Of a DNA stretch of 33,251 nucleotides, positions 18,143 through 26,394 are shown one piece after another. This DNA is from Acidiferrobacterales bacterium. GTDB lineage: Bacteria; Pseudomonadota; Gammaproteobacteria; Arenicellales; Poriferihabitantaceae. The stretch's first letter is position 1. Every line of letters begins with the position of its first letter. The translations under genes were made by a program, and so were the position numbers. A model generated the notes under the pieces. The model was not told the DNA's origin. It did no database searches and was given only the letters and a program-made list of their open reading frames with translations. The DNA is taken from assembly GCA_019633985.1 (NCBI GenBank), contig JAHQWE010000076.1, positions 1 to 33,251 of the forward strand. The letters run 5' to 3'.

Positions 18143-18847
18143 TTATTGGATGTTAAATGCATTTTGTTCAACTTCTAGATTGGCGATGACACTCTCGCCA
18201 AAACGTAGTGTTTCTCGGACGCCTTCTTTGCACAACGAGGCGTGCTCCATAGAAATCTTCTCCGCAAGATTCGCGTTTCGCGATTCGATGGCTTTGAATA
18301 GCTCTCGATGTTGTTTCACGATGGTTTTGCTAACGGTGTCCTGTTCTCGACTCATATTGTCGGTGTACCAGAGCTGAGCGATACGTTCATGGTCTGCAAG
18401 AATGCGGCGATAGCATTCGAAGAAGTATTTGTTTCCGGAGGCTTTGGCAATACTGTAGTGAAACTGACTGTTAGATTTCACCATCGCCGAAATATCCTGG
18501 CGGTTTAGGTCCTTTTCAAATCGTTCCATCCAACGACGAATTTCAGCGAGATCCCCGTCAGTTCTGCGGAGGCAAGCTAGTCGGGTATAGGCTTTTTCAA
18601 TTAAATCTCCTGCCTCGAATATGGATTGGAGGGTGAGCAAATCCAGCGACGTCACAACGGCACCACGGTTCTTGCGAATTTCCAGCAGTCCTTCCGCCGA
18701 CAAACGAATGATTGCTTCTCGAACCGGGGTACGCGATACGCCGAAACGTTTTACCAGAGATTTTTCGTCCAGATCGGCGCCCGGAGGAATTTCCATCGTA
18801 ATAATTTGGTGCCGCAGCGACTCGTAGAGTGATTGAGGTTCGGGCAT
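18143..18847 (-). CDS. GntR-family transcriptional regulator, FadR (FCD) subfamily
   Basis: A 234-residue ligand-responsive regulator. The N-terminal winged helix (about 5-68) has the hallmark LVKRFGVSRTPVREAIIRLS then AEGLLEI and the wing NRGAVV. The all-helical FCD ligand domain (about 75-215) has metal-type His residues in the SNSQFHYSIAKASGN, KQHRELFKAIESRN and MEHASL segments. A ribosome binding site AGGA lies 7 bases before the ATG. It is the first gene of the leftward transcript and divergent from the lyase operon; an inverted repeat between the two arms is the probable operator. It most likely represses both arms until the substrate or an intermediate is present. Confidence 0.93.
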   Translation of the reverse strand: MPEPQSLYESLRHQIITMEIPPGADLDEKSLVKRFGVSRTPVREAIIRLSAEGLLEIRKNRGAVVTSLDLLTLQSIFEAGDLIEKAYTRLACLRRTDGDLAEIRRWMERFEKDLNRQDISAMVKSNSQFHYSIAKASGNKYFFECYRRILADHERIAQLWYTDNMSREQDTVSKTIVKQHRELFKAIESRNANLAEKISMEHASLCKEGVRETLRFGESVIANLEVEQNAFNIQ

Positions 18848-18886
18848 AAATCAATCCTGTAAAGGGGTAGTTCCTGCAGATAAATA

Positions 18887-18907
18887 TTGTATACTAAATG
18901 TATACAA
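18887..18907. promoter_or_regulatory. Predicted GntR operator
   Basis: Perfect inverted repeat of TTGTATAC (18887-18894) and GTATACAA (18900-18907) around a 5-base spacer TAAAT. Each arm holds the palindrome GTATAC. The site is centred between the regulator gene (start 18847) and the lyase gene (start 18928). It contains a -10-like TATACT at 18890-18895, so a bound repressor would block that promoter. FCD-type GntR regulators commonly bind short palindromes of the TTGTATACAA kind. The assignment to this regulator is inferred from position. Confidence 0.7.
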
Positions 18908-18927
18908 AAACACATGTAAAGAAACCA

Positions 18928-19839
18928 ATGCAATTCGAGGGCATTTATCCACCGGTTATTACACCGCATCACAAGGACGGTTCCATCGATCGTGACGGCT
19001 TTGTAGAGATGATCGAGTTCCTGGTGCAATCTGGTGTGCACGGTGTCATCGTGGGAGGCACGACCGGGGAATATTACGCACAGTCAAAAGAGGAGCGTGA
19101 GACGTTGATCAGGCTCGCAAAGGAAACGCTGCGAGATCGATTGCCTCTGATCGTCGGCGTGGGCGCACTCACCACAGCAGAGTGTATTGAATATGGTGAA
19201 ATGGCAAAGGCTGTTAAAGCGGATGCCATTCTCATGAACGCACCATCTTATTCTCTACCCACGCAAATAGAATTGGCGAGCCATGCGCTGGAGATTGACC
19301 GAGCGATCAATTTGCCGGTCATGCTTTACAACTACCCAGGGCGTACCGGAACCACGATGGAAGCCGAGTTTTTTGATCGTGTAGGTAGAAGCCCGAATTT
19401 CCGAGGAATCAAAGAGTCAACCGGGGACATCAACCAAATGCACATGCTTGCGAGGGAGTATCCACATATTACGTTGCTATGTGGGATGGATGATCAGGCA
19501 TTGGAGTTCTTTGCCTGGGGTGCCAGGGGATGGGTGTGCGCAGGGGGAAACTGCCTGCCAGCGGAGCATGTTGCGCTATATGAAGCGTGCGTGCTGGAAA
19601 ATGATTTTGCAAAGGGAAGAAAAATAATGTCTGCCCTCATGCCATTTATGACTATTCTGGAGCAAAGTGGAAAGTTCGTTCAGAGTATCAAACATGCTTG
19701 CCGCATGAAGGGCCTGCCGGTTGGACCAGTACGCGCTCCACTGCGGGAACTGGTGAAAGAGCAACGTCGTGAGTTGGAAACAGTGTTACGCGTGCTACAA
19801 GCCACCATGGATACCATCCGAAAAGAATCCACTAACTGA
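18928..19839 (+). CDS. Dihydrodipicolinate synthase-family lyase/deaminase
   Basis: A 303-residue class I aldolase-fold enzyme. It has the pyruvate/oxo-acid site GGTTGE, the tyrosine in YNYPGRTG and the Schiff-base lysine in FRGIKESTG (Lys162). The family includes dihydrodipicolinate synthase, N-acetylneuraminate lyase, KDG aldolases and the 1-pyrroline-4-hydroxy-2-carboxylate deaminase of hydroxyproline breakdown. Being first in an operon with an aldehyde dehydrogenase and an amine oxidase, a deaminase giving an oxo-acid semialdehyde fits best, but an aldolase is possible. An ATG 30 bases upstream lies inside the operator repeat, so I take the ATG at 18928. It is not the biosynthetic DapA by context. 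Confidence 0.88.
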   Translation: MQFEGIYPPVITPHHKDGSIDRDGFVEMIEFLVQSGVHGVIVGGTTGEYYAQSKEERETLIRLAKETLRDRLPLIVGVGALTTAECIEYGEMAKAVKADAILMNAPSYSLPTQIELASHALEIDRAINLPVMLYNYPGRTGTTMEAEFFDRVGRSPNFRGIKESTGDINQMHMLAREYPHITLLCGMDDQALEFFAWGARGWVCAGGNCLPAEHVALYEACVLENDFAKGRKIMSALMPFMTILEQSGKFVQSIKHACRMKGLPVGPVRAPLRELVKEQRRELETVLRVLQATMDTIRKESTN

Positions 19840-19849
19840 AACTACGAGC

Positions 19850-21379
19850 ATGTCTGAGCTAAAAACAGAACAGGAATACCGAGCGATCGCCGAGGGTTTA
19901 CGTCTGCCAGAGGGCGCCTATATCAATGGAAAGTTTCAATCGGCTAAAAACGCGAAAACCTTTGCCAGTATCAATCCTGCCGATGGTGCTGAACTAGCGA
20001 ATATTGCCTGTTGCGATACCGATGATGTAGACCTCGCGGTTGAAAAAGCACGAGAGGCATTTGAGGACGGGCGATGGTCAAAACTGCACCCCGGAGATCG
20101 CAAGAAGATCTTGATACAGTTTTGCAAGTTGTTAAAACGTAACCAGGCAGAGCTTGTGACAATGGAAAGCCTGGAGAGCGGAAAGCCGGTTGCGGAAGTA
20201 GAGACCATCGACTTTGTGGAAACCCTTCAATGTTTGGAATGGCACGCTGAAACTGCAGATAAGATTTATGATCAGGTCGCACCAACCGGTGATGACGCAG
20301 TAGCGATGATTGTGCGTGAGCCCATTGGTGTTGTGGCTTGTGTGTTGCCCTGGAATTTTCCGATGTTGATGATGGCATGGAAAATTGGCCCAGCACTCTC
20401 TGCCGGAAATTCGGTCATTGTGAAACCTGCGGAAGAGACCAGCATGACGGCTCTTCGCATGGCGGAGCTGGCTGAAGAGGCAGGGTTGCCCCGTGGAGTG
20501 TTACAGGTGTTACCAGGTGTCGGCGAGGTGACCGGTAAGGCTGTCGGTTTGCACAACGATATCGATATGGTGTCTTTTACCGGTTCAACAGAGGTCGGTC
20601 GCTATTTTCTAAAGTACGCTGCAGATAGTAACCTGAAACGGGTAGTTCTGGAATGTGGTGGCAAGAACCCGTGTGTTGTACTGGATGACGCGGAAAATCT
20701 CGACATTGTTGCGCAGCATGCGATCAACGCGGTTTTCTGGAACATGGGGCAGAATTGCTCCAGTAACTCGAGATTGATCGTTCATAAAAATATTAAGGGT
20801 GCATTGATCGAACGTATCTTGCATCGACTCCGGGAATGGAGAACCGGACATCCGTTTGATCCATCAAGTCGATTGGGAGCCATCGTTTCCCAGCAGCAGT
20901 ATGAAAATATTTTGGCACATATCGCTACGGCGAAAGAACAAGGTGCAACCCTGCTGACCGGTGGCAAGGCGATAGATCTGGAGGGCGGCTTCTATATTGA
21001 ACCCACTATATTCGACGATGTAACAAGAGATATGCGTTTGGCGCGGGAGGAGGTGTTCGGTCCTGTTCTCTCTATCATGACAGTCTCGAGCATGGATGAA
21101 GCGATTGAAGTGGCCAATGACACCTGCTTTGGTTTGACTGCTTCGGTATTCACCGGAAATTTGCGTCGCGCGCACCGTCTCGCAAAGTCGCTTCGTGCTG
21201 GCACAGTCACGGTGAATACCTACGGTGAAGGGGATGTTACAACGCCGTTTGGTGGATACAAGCAATCTGGTTTTGGCGGGCGGGATAATTCTATTCACGC
21301 CCACGATCAATACACAGAACTGAAAACAATTTGGATCGATGTGTCTGATCAGGAAAACGATGAAGCAATTGATCGTTAA
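19850..21379 (+). CDS. NAD(P)-dependent aldehyde dehydrogenase (PuuC-like)
   Basis: A 509-residue aldehyde dehydrogenase. Conserved residues are Asn169 (PWNF), Lys192 (VKPAEE), the general base Glu268 (LECGGKNP) and the nucleophile Cys303 (GQNC). The FTGSTEVGR motif and the closing GGYKQSGFGGRD are present. The overall pattern, with MIVREPIGV in the middle and ELKTIWI at the end, resembles PuuC, the gamma-glutamyl-aminobutyraldehyde dehydrogenase group, which also oxidises semialdehydes. The ATG at 19850 lies 10 bases after the lyase stop and is preferred over an upstream frame that overlaps the lyase. In this operon the likely substrate is the semialdehyde made by the lyase, for example 2-oxoglutarate semialdehyde. 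Confidence 0.93.
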   Translation: MSELKTEQEYRAIAEGLRLPEGAYINGKFQSAKNAKTFASINPADGAELANIACCDTDDVDLAVEKAREAFEDGRWSKLHPGDRKKILIQFCKLLKRNQAELVTMESLESGKPVAEVETIDFVETLQCLEWHAETADKIYDQVAPTGDDAVAMIVREPIGVVACVLPWNFPMLMMAWKIGPALSAGNSVIVKPAEETSMTALRMAELAEEAGLPRGVLQVLPGVGEVTGKAVGLHNDIDMVSFTGSTEVGRYFLKYAADSNLKRVVLECGGKNPCVVLDDAENLDIVAQHAINAVFWNMGQNCSSNSRLIVHKNIKGALIERILHRLREWRTGHPFDPSSRLGAIVSQQQYENILAHIATAKEQGATLLTGGKAIDLEGGFYIEPTIFDDVTRDMRLAREEVFGPVLSIMTVSSMDEAIEVANDTCFGLTASVFTGNLRRAHRLAKSLRAGTVTVNTYGEGDVTTPFGGYKQSGFGGRDNSIHAHDQYTELKTIWIDVSDQENDEAIDR

Positions 21380-21386
21380 TTGATTG

Positions 21387-22724
21387 ATGAAAGAATATGT
21401 TGCCAGTCAAACGCCGAGTGACCTGGCGGGGTCCGGCTGGTACGAAATCCTGCAGGCTCCGGAGTCCGCACAGGTTCTCGACAATGATATTTCTGCAGAT
21501 TGGATAATTGTTGGCGGCGGTTTTACCGGTCTCTCTGCAGCGAGACAGTTGGACCAGCTTGTTGCCGGTACCAAAATCGCAGTGGTTGATGCACAACGCA
21601 TCGGCTGGGGTGCAGCGGGCAGAAACTCAGGTTTTATGATTGATCTGCCACATGACTTGCAGAGTGCCGACTATGGTGCGGATGCCCAAAAAGATATTAC
21701 GCAAATCAAACTAAATCGCGCAGCGATTGCCTTTGCCGCTCAGACGGTCAAAGAGTACCAGCTCCAGAAGTGGTGGGACCCGGCTGGAAAAATAAATGGG
21801 GCAACTGATGGGGCGGGTATGGCTGCGCTCGAGTCTTATGCCTCCCATCTTTCCAACTTAAATGAGGCACATTCTTTTCTTTCTGCAGAAGCAATGCAGC
21901 AAGTCACCGGAACTGATTATTACGCCGGTGGGTTGCATACGCCAGGATGCGTGCAGATTCAACCGGCTGCCTATATTAGAGGGTTAGCTGCTGGACTTAG
22001 AAACAGTAAGCGGAATGAAATTCAAATTTACGAAAACTCTCCCGTTATCAAAATCCAACCAGGGACAGGCCCAGTCATTGAGACTGCTGACGGTCGCATT
22101 CAGGGCGGCAAAATCATTCTCACCGTAAACGGACATTTGGCATCTTTTGGTTTTTACCAGAAACAGCTGATGCATCTGTTCACCTTCGCCAGTATGACCA
22201 GACCGCTAAGTGCAACTGAACAGAAGAAATTAGGTGGCCAGCCCTGTTGGGGAATAACGCCGGCACATCCAATGGGTACGACGGTTCGGAAAACTGCGGA
22301 GGGCAGAATCGTGGTGCGCAATACGTTTACTTTTAATCCCAATATGAAAACCACTGACATGCAAGTGCATAAGCTGGGAGTTCGTCATGACAAATCTTTT
22401 TACAATCGATTTCCGATGCTTTCTGGGGTGAAGATGGACTATCGATGGGGCGGACATCTCTGTCTTTCGAGAAATTCCGTGCCGGTTTTTGGAGAACTGG
22501 AGAAAAATCTATTTGTTTCCTGCTGCCAAAACGGTTTAGGGGTTGCCCACGGCACCCTGGGGGGGATGTTAATAGCGCGGCTAGCTGCGGAACGTCCCTG
22601 TGACATGGTTAACATCATGTTAGAGAGCGAGGAGCCGAGCAGATTGCCACCTGACCCGTTTCTCACCATTGGTGCGAAAGCCAGACTATGGTGGAGCCAA
22701 TCGCGAGCCGGGAAGGATTTATAA
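21387..22724 (+). CDS. FAD-dependent amine/D-amino acid oxidoreductase (DAO family, PuuB-like)
   Basis: A 445-residue flavoprotein. The N-terminal dinucleotide fold is IIVGGGFTGLSAARQL, followed by VVDAQRIGWGAAGRNSGFM, the signature of DadA/PuuB/sarcosine-oxidase-type enzymes that oxidise secondary or primary amines. The C-terminal FAD loop is LFVSCCQNGLGVAHGTLGGM. A covalent-flavin site cannot be judged. The likely reaction is oxidation of an N-methyl or ring imino group to an imine. The ATG at 21387 is preferred over the TTG just before it. It follows the dehydrogenase after 7 bases. PuuB-PuuC-like pairs also serve putrescine breakdown, but no glutamyl-putrescine synthetase is present here. 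Confidence 0.9.
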   Translation: MKEYVASQTPSDLAGSGWYEILQAPESAQVLDNDISADWIIVGGGFTGLSAARQLDQLVAGTKIAVVDAQRIGWGAAGRNSGFMIDLPHDLQSADYGADAQKDITQIKLNRAAIAFAAQTVKEYQLQKWWDPAGKINGATDGAGMAALESYASHLSNLNEAHSFLSAEAMQQVTGTDYYAGGLHTPGCVQIQPAAYIRGLAAGLRNSKRNEIQIYENSPVIKIQPGTGPVIETADGRIQGGKIILTVNGHLASFGFYQKQLMHLFTFASMTRPLSATEQKKLGGQPCWGITPAHPMGTTVRKTAEGRIVVRNTFTFNPNMKTTDMQVHKLGVRHDKSFYNRFPMLSGVKMDYRWGGHLCLSRNSVPVFGELEKNLFVSCCQNGLGVAHGTLGGMLIARLAAERPCDMVNIMLESEEPSRLPPDPFLTIGAKARLWWSQSRAGKDL

Positions 22725-22758
22725 CCCGATGCCCACCAACTACCTGAAATAGATCAAT

Positions 22759-24291
22759 ATGTCAGAACAAGTCATGAGTCGCCGTGGAGGGCGCCGAAGT
22801 CGAAGAGATTTAAGAACCAATGTAGTTGAAGGGATGCTACCTTCGCTAACACGTAATCTCCCTTATACAGAGCCCCTGTCTCAGGAACAGATAGTGCAGA
22901 TTGATAACGCTTCGATGGCAATTCTGGAAGAAGTCGGCGTGGATTTTCGAGATCCAGTGGCGATCGAAGACTGGAAGCGAGTCGGCGCAGATGTGGATGG
23001 CGATCGAGTTCGCTTTGACCGCAACTTGATTAAGGAATTGATTCGTTCTATCCCCTCCACAATTCAGTTACATGCCCGTAACCCTGATCACCATGTTGAG
23101 ATCGGAAAAGGCAAATCGATATTTGTGCCAATGACCGGGGCGCCGTTTATTCGTGATCTGGAAGGAAAGCGTCGCTGGGGGTCGTATGCGGATCTCAACA
23201 TATTTCACAAGCTGGCTCATATGTCCCCGGCGATCCATTCTTCTGCGCATGTGATATGCGAGCCGATGGATAAACCCGTGAATCATCGACATTTATGGAT
23301 TACCTACTCTTCCATGGCGCACTCAGACAAAACTTTTATGGGTATGTCGACATCCGGTCAGAATGGCGAGGATGTAATGGATATGGTCAAAATATTATTT
23401 GGTGAGGAGTATGTCGATAGCCATCCTGTCGTCACCGCCAATATCAATGGTAACTCACCGTTGGTTTGGGATGAGACGATGTTGGGGGCGCTGCGTGCTT
23501 TTATCCGACACAACCAACCCGTTTTATGTTCTCCATTTGTATTGGGAGGCGCCAACACCCCGGCGAGCACTGTACCTGCAGTTGCACAGCTGAATGCGGA
23601 GGCACTATCAGCGCTGGCGTATTCGCAAGTAGTACGAAAGGGTGCCCCTGCCATCTATGGCCACTATCTATCTACGGTATCGATGCAGTCAGGTGCGCCC
23701 ATGGCGGGCACACCTGAGATTTCTCTGATGAACTTTATGATTGGCCAGATGGCGCGCTATTACGACATCCCCTGGCGCACATCGAATACGTTGGGAGGTG
23801 CCAAAACGTTTGATGCCCAGGCGGGTTATGAAAGTGCAACAACCTTGATGGCGGTCATGATGTCCGGCGCCAATTACATATGGCATTCAGCAGGTTGGAA
23901 CGAAGCAGGTATGCACTGTTGTATGGCCAAGTTTGTGGTTGATGCCGAGCAATGTGCGATGGCCTATCGCATGACAGAGGGTCCAAGATGGGATGATTTC
24001 GACGAGGCGTTGGCAGCGGTGCGAGATATTGGCCCGGGTGGACACTATCTCGGACATCAGCACACGCAAGATAATTTTGAACGCGCATTTTTTATGCCGC
24101 AATTGTTTGATAACAATTCTTTTGAGCAGTGGGAGAATGAAGGCGGTATTGAAATTACGGACCGCGCTTTATCGAAAGTCAAACAAAAATTACAGGAGTA
24201 TCAGCAACCCGCTCTCGAGGCATCGATAAACGAGGAACTGCTCGAATACATCGCACGAAAAGAAAAGGAAATTCCGGGTGACGTGCATTAG
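22759..24291 (+). CDS. Trimethylamine methyltransferase (MttB) family protein, non-pyrrolysine
   Basis: A 510-residue member of the MttB superfamily (COG5598), which in characterised cases moves a methyl group from a quaternary or tertiary amine to a corrinoid protein. The N-terminus is Arg-rich (RRGGRRSRRDLR), as is common in the group found in aerobes. A TIM-barrel body follows with TSGQNGEDVMDMVKILFG, SPFVLGGANTPAS and LGGAKTFDAQAGYESATTLM segments. The frame has no internal stop, so there is no pyrrolysine (UAG) codon. Known non-pyrrolysine members demethylate glycine betaine (MtgB), proline betaine (MtpB) or carnitine (MtcB). No corrinoid protein or reactivator gene lies in this window. 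Its place between an amine oxidase and a proline-type enolase suggests a betaine substrate. Confidence 0.9.
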   Translation: MSEQVMSRRGGRRSRRDLRTNVVEGMLPSLTRNLPYTEPLSQEQIVQIDNASMAILEEVGVDFRDPVAIEDWKRVGADVDGDRVRFDRNLIKELIRSIPSTIQLHARNPDHHVEIGKGKSIFVPMTGAPFIRDLEGKRRWGSYADLNIFHKLAHMSPAIHSSAHVICEPMDKPVNHRHLWITYSSMAHSDKTFMGMSTSGQNGEDVMDMVKILFGEEYVDSHPVVTANINGNSPLVWDETMLGALRAFIRHNQPVLCSPFVLGGANTPASTVPAVAQLNAEALSALAYSQVVRKGAPAIYGHYLSTVSMQSGAPMAGTPEISLMNFMIGQMARYYDIPWRTSNTLGGAKTFDAQAGYESATTLMAVMMSGANYIWHSAGWNEAGMHCCMAKFVVDAEQCAMAYRMTEGPRWDDFDEALAAVRDIGPGGHYLGHQHTQDNFERAFFMPQLFDNNSFEQWENEGGIEITDRALSKVKQKLQEYQQPALEASINEELLEYIARKEKEIPGDVH

Positions 24292-24312
24292 AAACCAAGT
24301 GCAATAGAGTCG

Positions 24313-25437
24313 ATGCGGATTCAATCGATTGAGGTCTTCCAGATCGACCTGCCATATGCCGGCGGAACTTATCGCTTGTCAAATGGCAGAGAATACAAGA
24401 GTTTTGACGCCACAATCGTCAGGGTCACCGCTGAAGACGGAACAGAAGGCTGGGGCGAGAGCACGCCTTTTGGCGCAAATTACATCGCTGCACATGCGCT
24501 TGGGGTGCGCGCTGGCATTGCTGAAATCGCCCCGGCGCTCCTCGGCTCCGATCCAAGACACGTTGATCGTGTCAATGCATTGATGGACCAAACTCTTGCT
24601 GGTCATGCCCATGCCAAAACGCCCTTGGACTTAGCATGCTGGGATATTTTCGCCAAATCCGTCGATATGCCAGTATATGAGCTGCTGGGAGGGGGGTGTG
24701 GTGTACCCATGCCGGTAATCTCTTCCATTCCGGCAGATACACCGGAAAAGATGCGGCAAAATGTGTCCAGGCATCGTAGTAAAGGATATCGTGGCCACTC
24801 TGTCAAAATCGGTGCACTGGATGCCGAAGGTGGACCGGGTCTCGACGCAGAGCGAATTCAAGCGTGTTTAGCGGATCGAGTCGACGGAGAATTCTTTCTG
24901 GTAGACGCGAATGGCAGTATGACAGTGGAAAATGCGTTGCGTATGTTTCGGTTGTTACCGTCCGGATTGGATTTTGTGCTTGAAGCGCCATGTTCGACAA
25001 TCGCAGAAACTGTGTCTCTTCGCGAGCGAATCGCAGTACCAATCATGCTGGACGAACTGGTGACGTCAGACATCTCGCTGATGCAGGCAATCAGGCAAAA
25101 TGCGTTGGATGGTTTTGGTCTCAAAATTTCAAAAGCTGGCGGTCTTACTCAAGCCCGCCGTCAGAGAGATATTGGACTTGCAGCAGGATTGACCATGAGT
25201 GTTCAGGACACAGTGGGTTCGGAAATTGCATTGGCCGGCATTCTACATCTTGCACAAACCGTGCCTGAGAAGAGTCTTCGATGCATACTAGATGTGCGCG
25301 ATATGGTCTCTGTTTCTACGGGTACCCTCTCTGTCTCGAGGACAGATCAAGGGCTCATTGCAAGTGACACGCCTGGGTTAGGAGTAGAGCCGGATATTGA
25401 GCTATTGGGGCAACCTGTTGCCAGTTGGTTGAGTTAG
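24313..25437 (+). CDS. Enolase-superfamily enzyme, proline-betaine epimerase / cis-3-hydroxyproline dehydratase type
   Basis: A 374-residue member of the mandelate racemase / muconate-lactonizing group. Metal ligands are Asp198 (VDANG), Glu224 (LEAPC) and Asp247 (LDELV). Catalytic lysines are Lys165 (HSVKIG; the first Lys of the usual KxK is Ser) and Lys271 (LKISKAGGL). The N-terminal capping part (DLPYAGGTYRLSNG) and the C-terminal DTPGLGVEP match my recollection of the subgroup holding 4-hydroxyproline betaine 2-epimerase (HpbD) and cis-3-hydroxy-L-proline dehydratase; the single-lysine pattern and the C-terminus lean to the dehydratase. Which of these it is cannot be settled here. It is the last gene of the operon, 21 bases after MttB, and is convergent with degV, 6 bases away. 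Confidence 0.88.
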   Translation: MRIQSIEVFQIDLPYAGGTYRLSNGREYKSFDATIVRVTAEDGTEGWGESTPFGANYIAAHALGVRAGIAEIAPALLGSDPRHVDRVNALMDQTLAGHAHAKTPLDLACWDIFAKSVDMPVYELLGGGCGVPMPVISSIPADTPEKMRQNVSRHRSKGYRGHSVKIGALDAEGGPGLDAERIQACLADRVDGEFFLVDANGSMTVENALRMFRLLPSGLDFVLEAPCSTIAETVSLRERIAVPIMLDELVTSDISLMQAIRQNALDGFGLKISKAGGLTQARRQRDIGLAAGLTMSVQDTVGSEIALAGILHLAQTVPEKSLRCILDVRDMVSVSTGTLSVSRTDQGLIASDTPGLGVEPDIELLGQPVASWLS

Positions 25438-25443
25438 CAATTG

Positions 25444-26394
25444 TTAGCAGTACGAGAGCGAAATCGCACCGGGCCCGACATAGATTCCTGCAGTGGTACT
25501 CATGACCGAAGTAAGCAGGGAGACTTGATTATTTTCCGCGAACTTGACGAATTCCTTATATTCCTTCCTCTTCGTAATTCGTTCCAGTGATCCTGCGTAG
25601 CTGAGCATGATGGTGGGTATTTTGATCCCCATCGAGATATCCTGCTTGGCAATCGAAAACAAATTTGATAGCGCTTTGTCAAAACCTCGTGCCTTTCCAA
25701 CCCGAGTAGTTTCTCCATTTTGAACGCATAATATTGGTTTGACATCCAATCCTTTGCCTAGCACGTAGGCGAGGGTTCCAATGCTCCTTTCATTTCTTAA
25801 CTTCCCTCGGTGATTTGCATAGAACAGATCTTTTAAAACAATAAAAGTTTTTACATCTGGGGCGATTTTATTGCACCCAGTAATCAACGCTTTTGTGGAT
25901 AGGTCGGGATTTAATTCAATAATATTGTTGACACAATATGCAACAACCGCCTGGCCGGTAAATACGGTTCTTGTATCCACCACTTCGATATCACGCAGTT
26001 GGAATAAGCTTTTATCATGCGAGCCACGAAGAACCTCCAGAAGTTCCAGACGAGCTGTCAATGCATTGTTGTAGGTTTCGCTGCGCGTGCTGGATATGCA
26101 CAAAATCAGCGCCTGTTCGTAAACCGGTGCGATGTGTTTTAATATGAAATTACGGATCTGATCAGGCGTAGACGGTCTGGATTCTATTTTTGCGGTCTTG
26201 TGTTTTTTATATTTTCGATAGAAGCGAATGGATTGTTCTTCGTCTCGTTCGTCTTTAAATCTTGTATCCTCAAATTCAACGTTCACAGGAATGACGTGGA
26301 TATCATTGGAGTCAATGTATTCCTGGGGTAGGTCGCAAGCTGAATCTACTAATACAGCAGTCTTTTTCTTTTGCACCGTCACTTTTATATCCAA
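25444..26394 (-). CDS. DegV-family fatty-acid-binding protein
   Basis: A 316-residue DegV (FakB-like) protein. The start of the domain is TAVLVDSACDLPQEYI with VIPVNVEF, the ligand loop is LCISSTRSETYNNAL, the core has EVVDTRTVFTGQAVVAYC, and the C-terminus ends in GPGAISLSY, all typical. Family members bind a fatty acid, in Gram-positive bacteria presenting it to the kinase FakA. No FakA (DhaL-type) gene is present in the window. DegV is less usual in gammaproteobacteria, and the gene looks like a stand-alone accessory gene. Its stop lies 6 bases from the stop of the convergent enolase gene. Confidence 0.87.
   Translation of the reverse strand: MDIKVTVQKKKTAVLVDSACDLPQEYIDSNDIHVIPVNVEFEDTRFKDERDEEQSIRFYRKYKKHKTAKIESRPSTPDQIRNFILKHIAPVYEQALILCISSTRSETYNNALTARLELLEVLRGSHDKSLFQLRDIEVVDTRTVFTGQAVVAYCVNNIIELNPDLSTKALITGCNKIAPDVKTFIVLKDLFYANHRGKLRNERSIGTLAYVLGKGLDVKPILCVQNGETTRVGKARGFDKALSNLFSIAKQDISMGIKIPTIMLSYAGSLERITKRKEYKEFVKFAENNQVSLLTSVMSTTAGIYVGPGAISLSYC

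Noticed and set aside
18898-18927. Upstream ATG for the DHDPS-family lyase
   Set aside because: It lies inside the predicted operator and -10 region, and family members usually begin near the second ATG.
19971-20396. 141-codon frame on the minus strand
   Set aside because: Antisense to the aldehyde dehydrogenase; composition rich in Ser, His and Arg as expected for a shadow frame.
20864-21310. 148-codon frame on the minus strand
   Set aside because: It lies wholly inside the aldehyde dehydrogenase gene, whose motifs are intact, and its translation is unlike any protein family.
19850-22724. Putrescine (Puu) pathway from the PuuC- and PuuB-like pair
   Set aside because: No gamma-glutamylputrescine synthetase or hydrolase is present, while the lyase and enolase-type enzyme point to another substrate; kept only as an alternative.
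22759-24291. Pyrrolysine-containing MttB
   Set aside because: No in-frame UAG occurs anywhere in the 510 codons.
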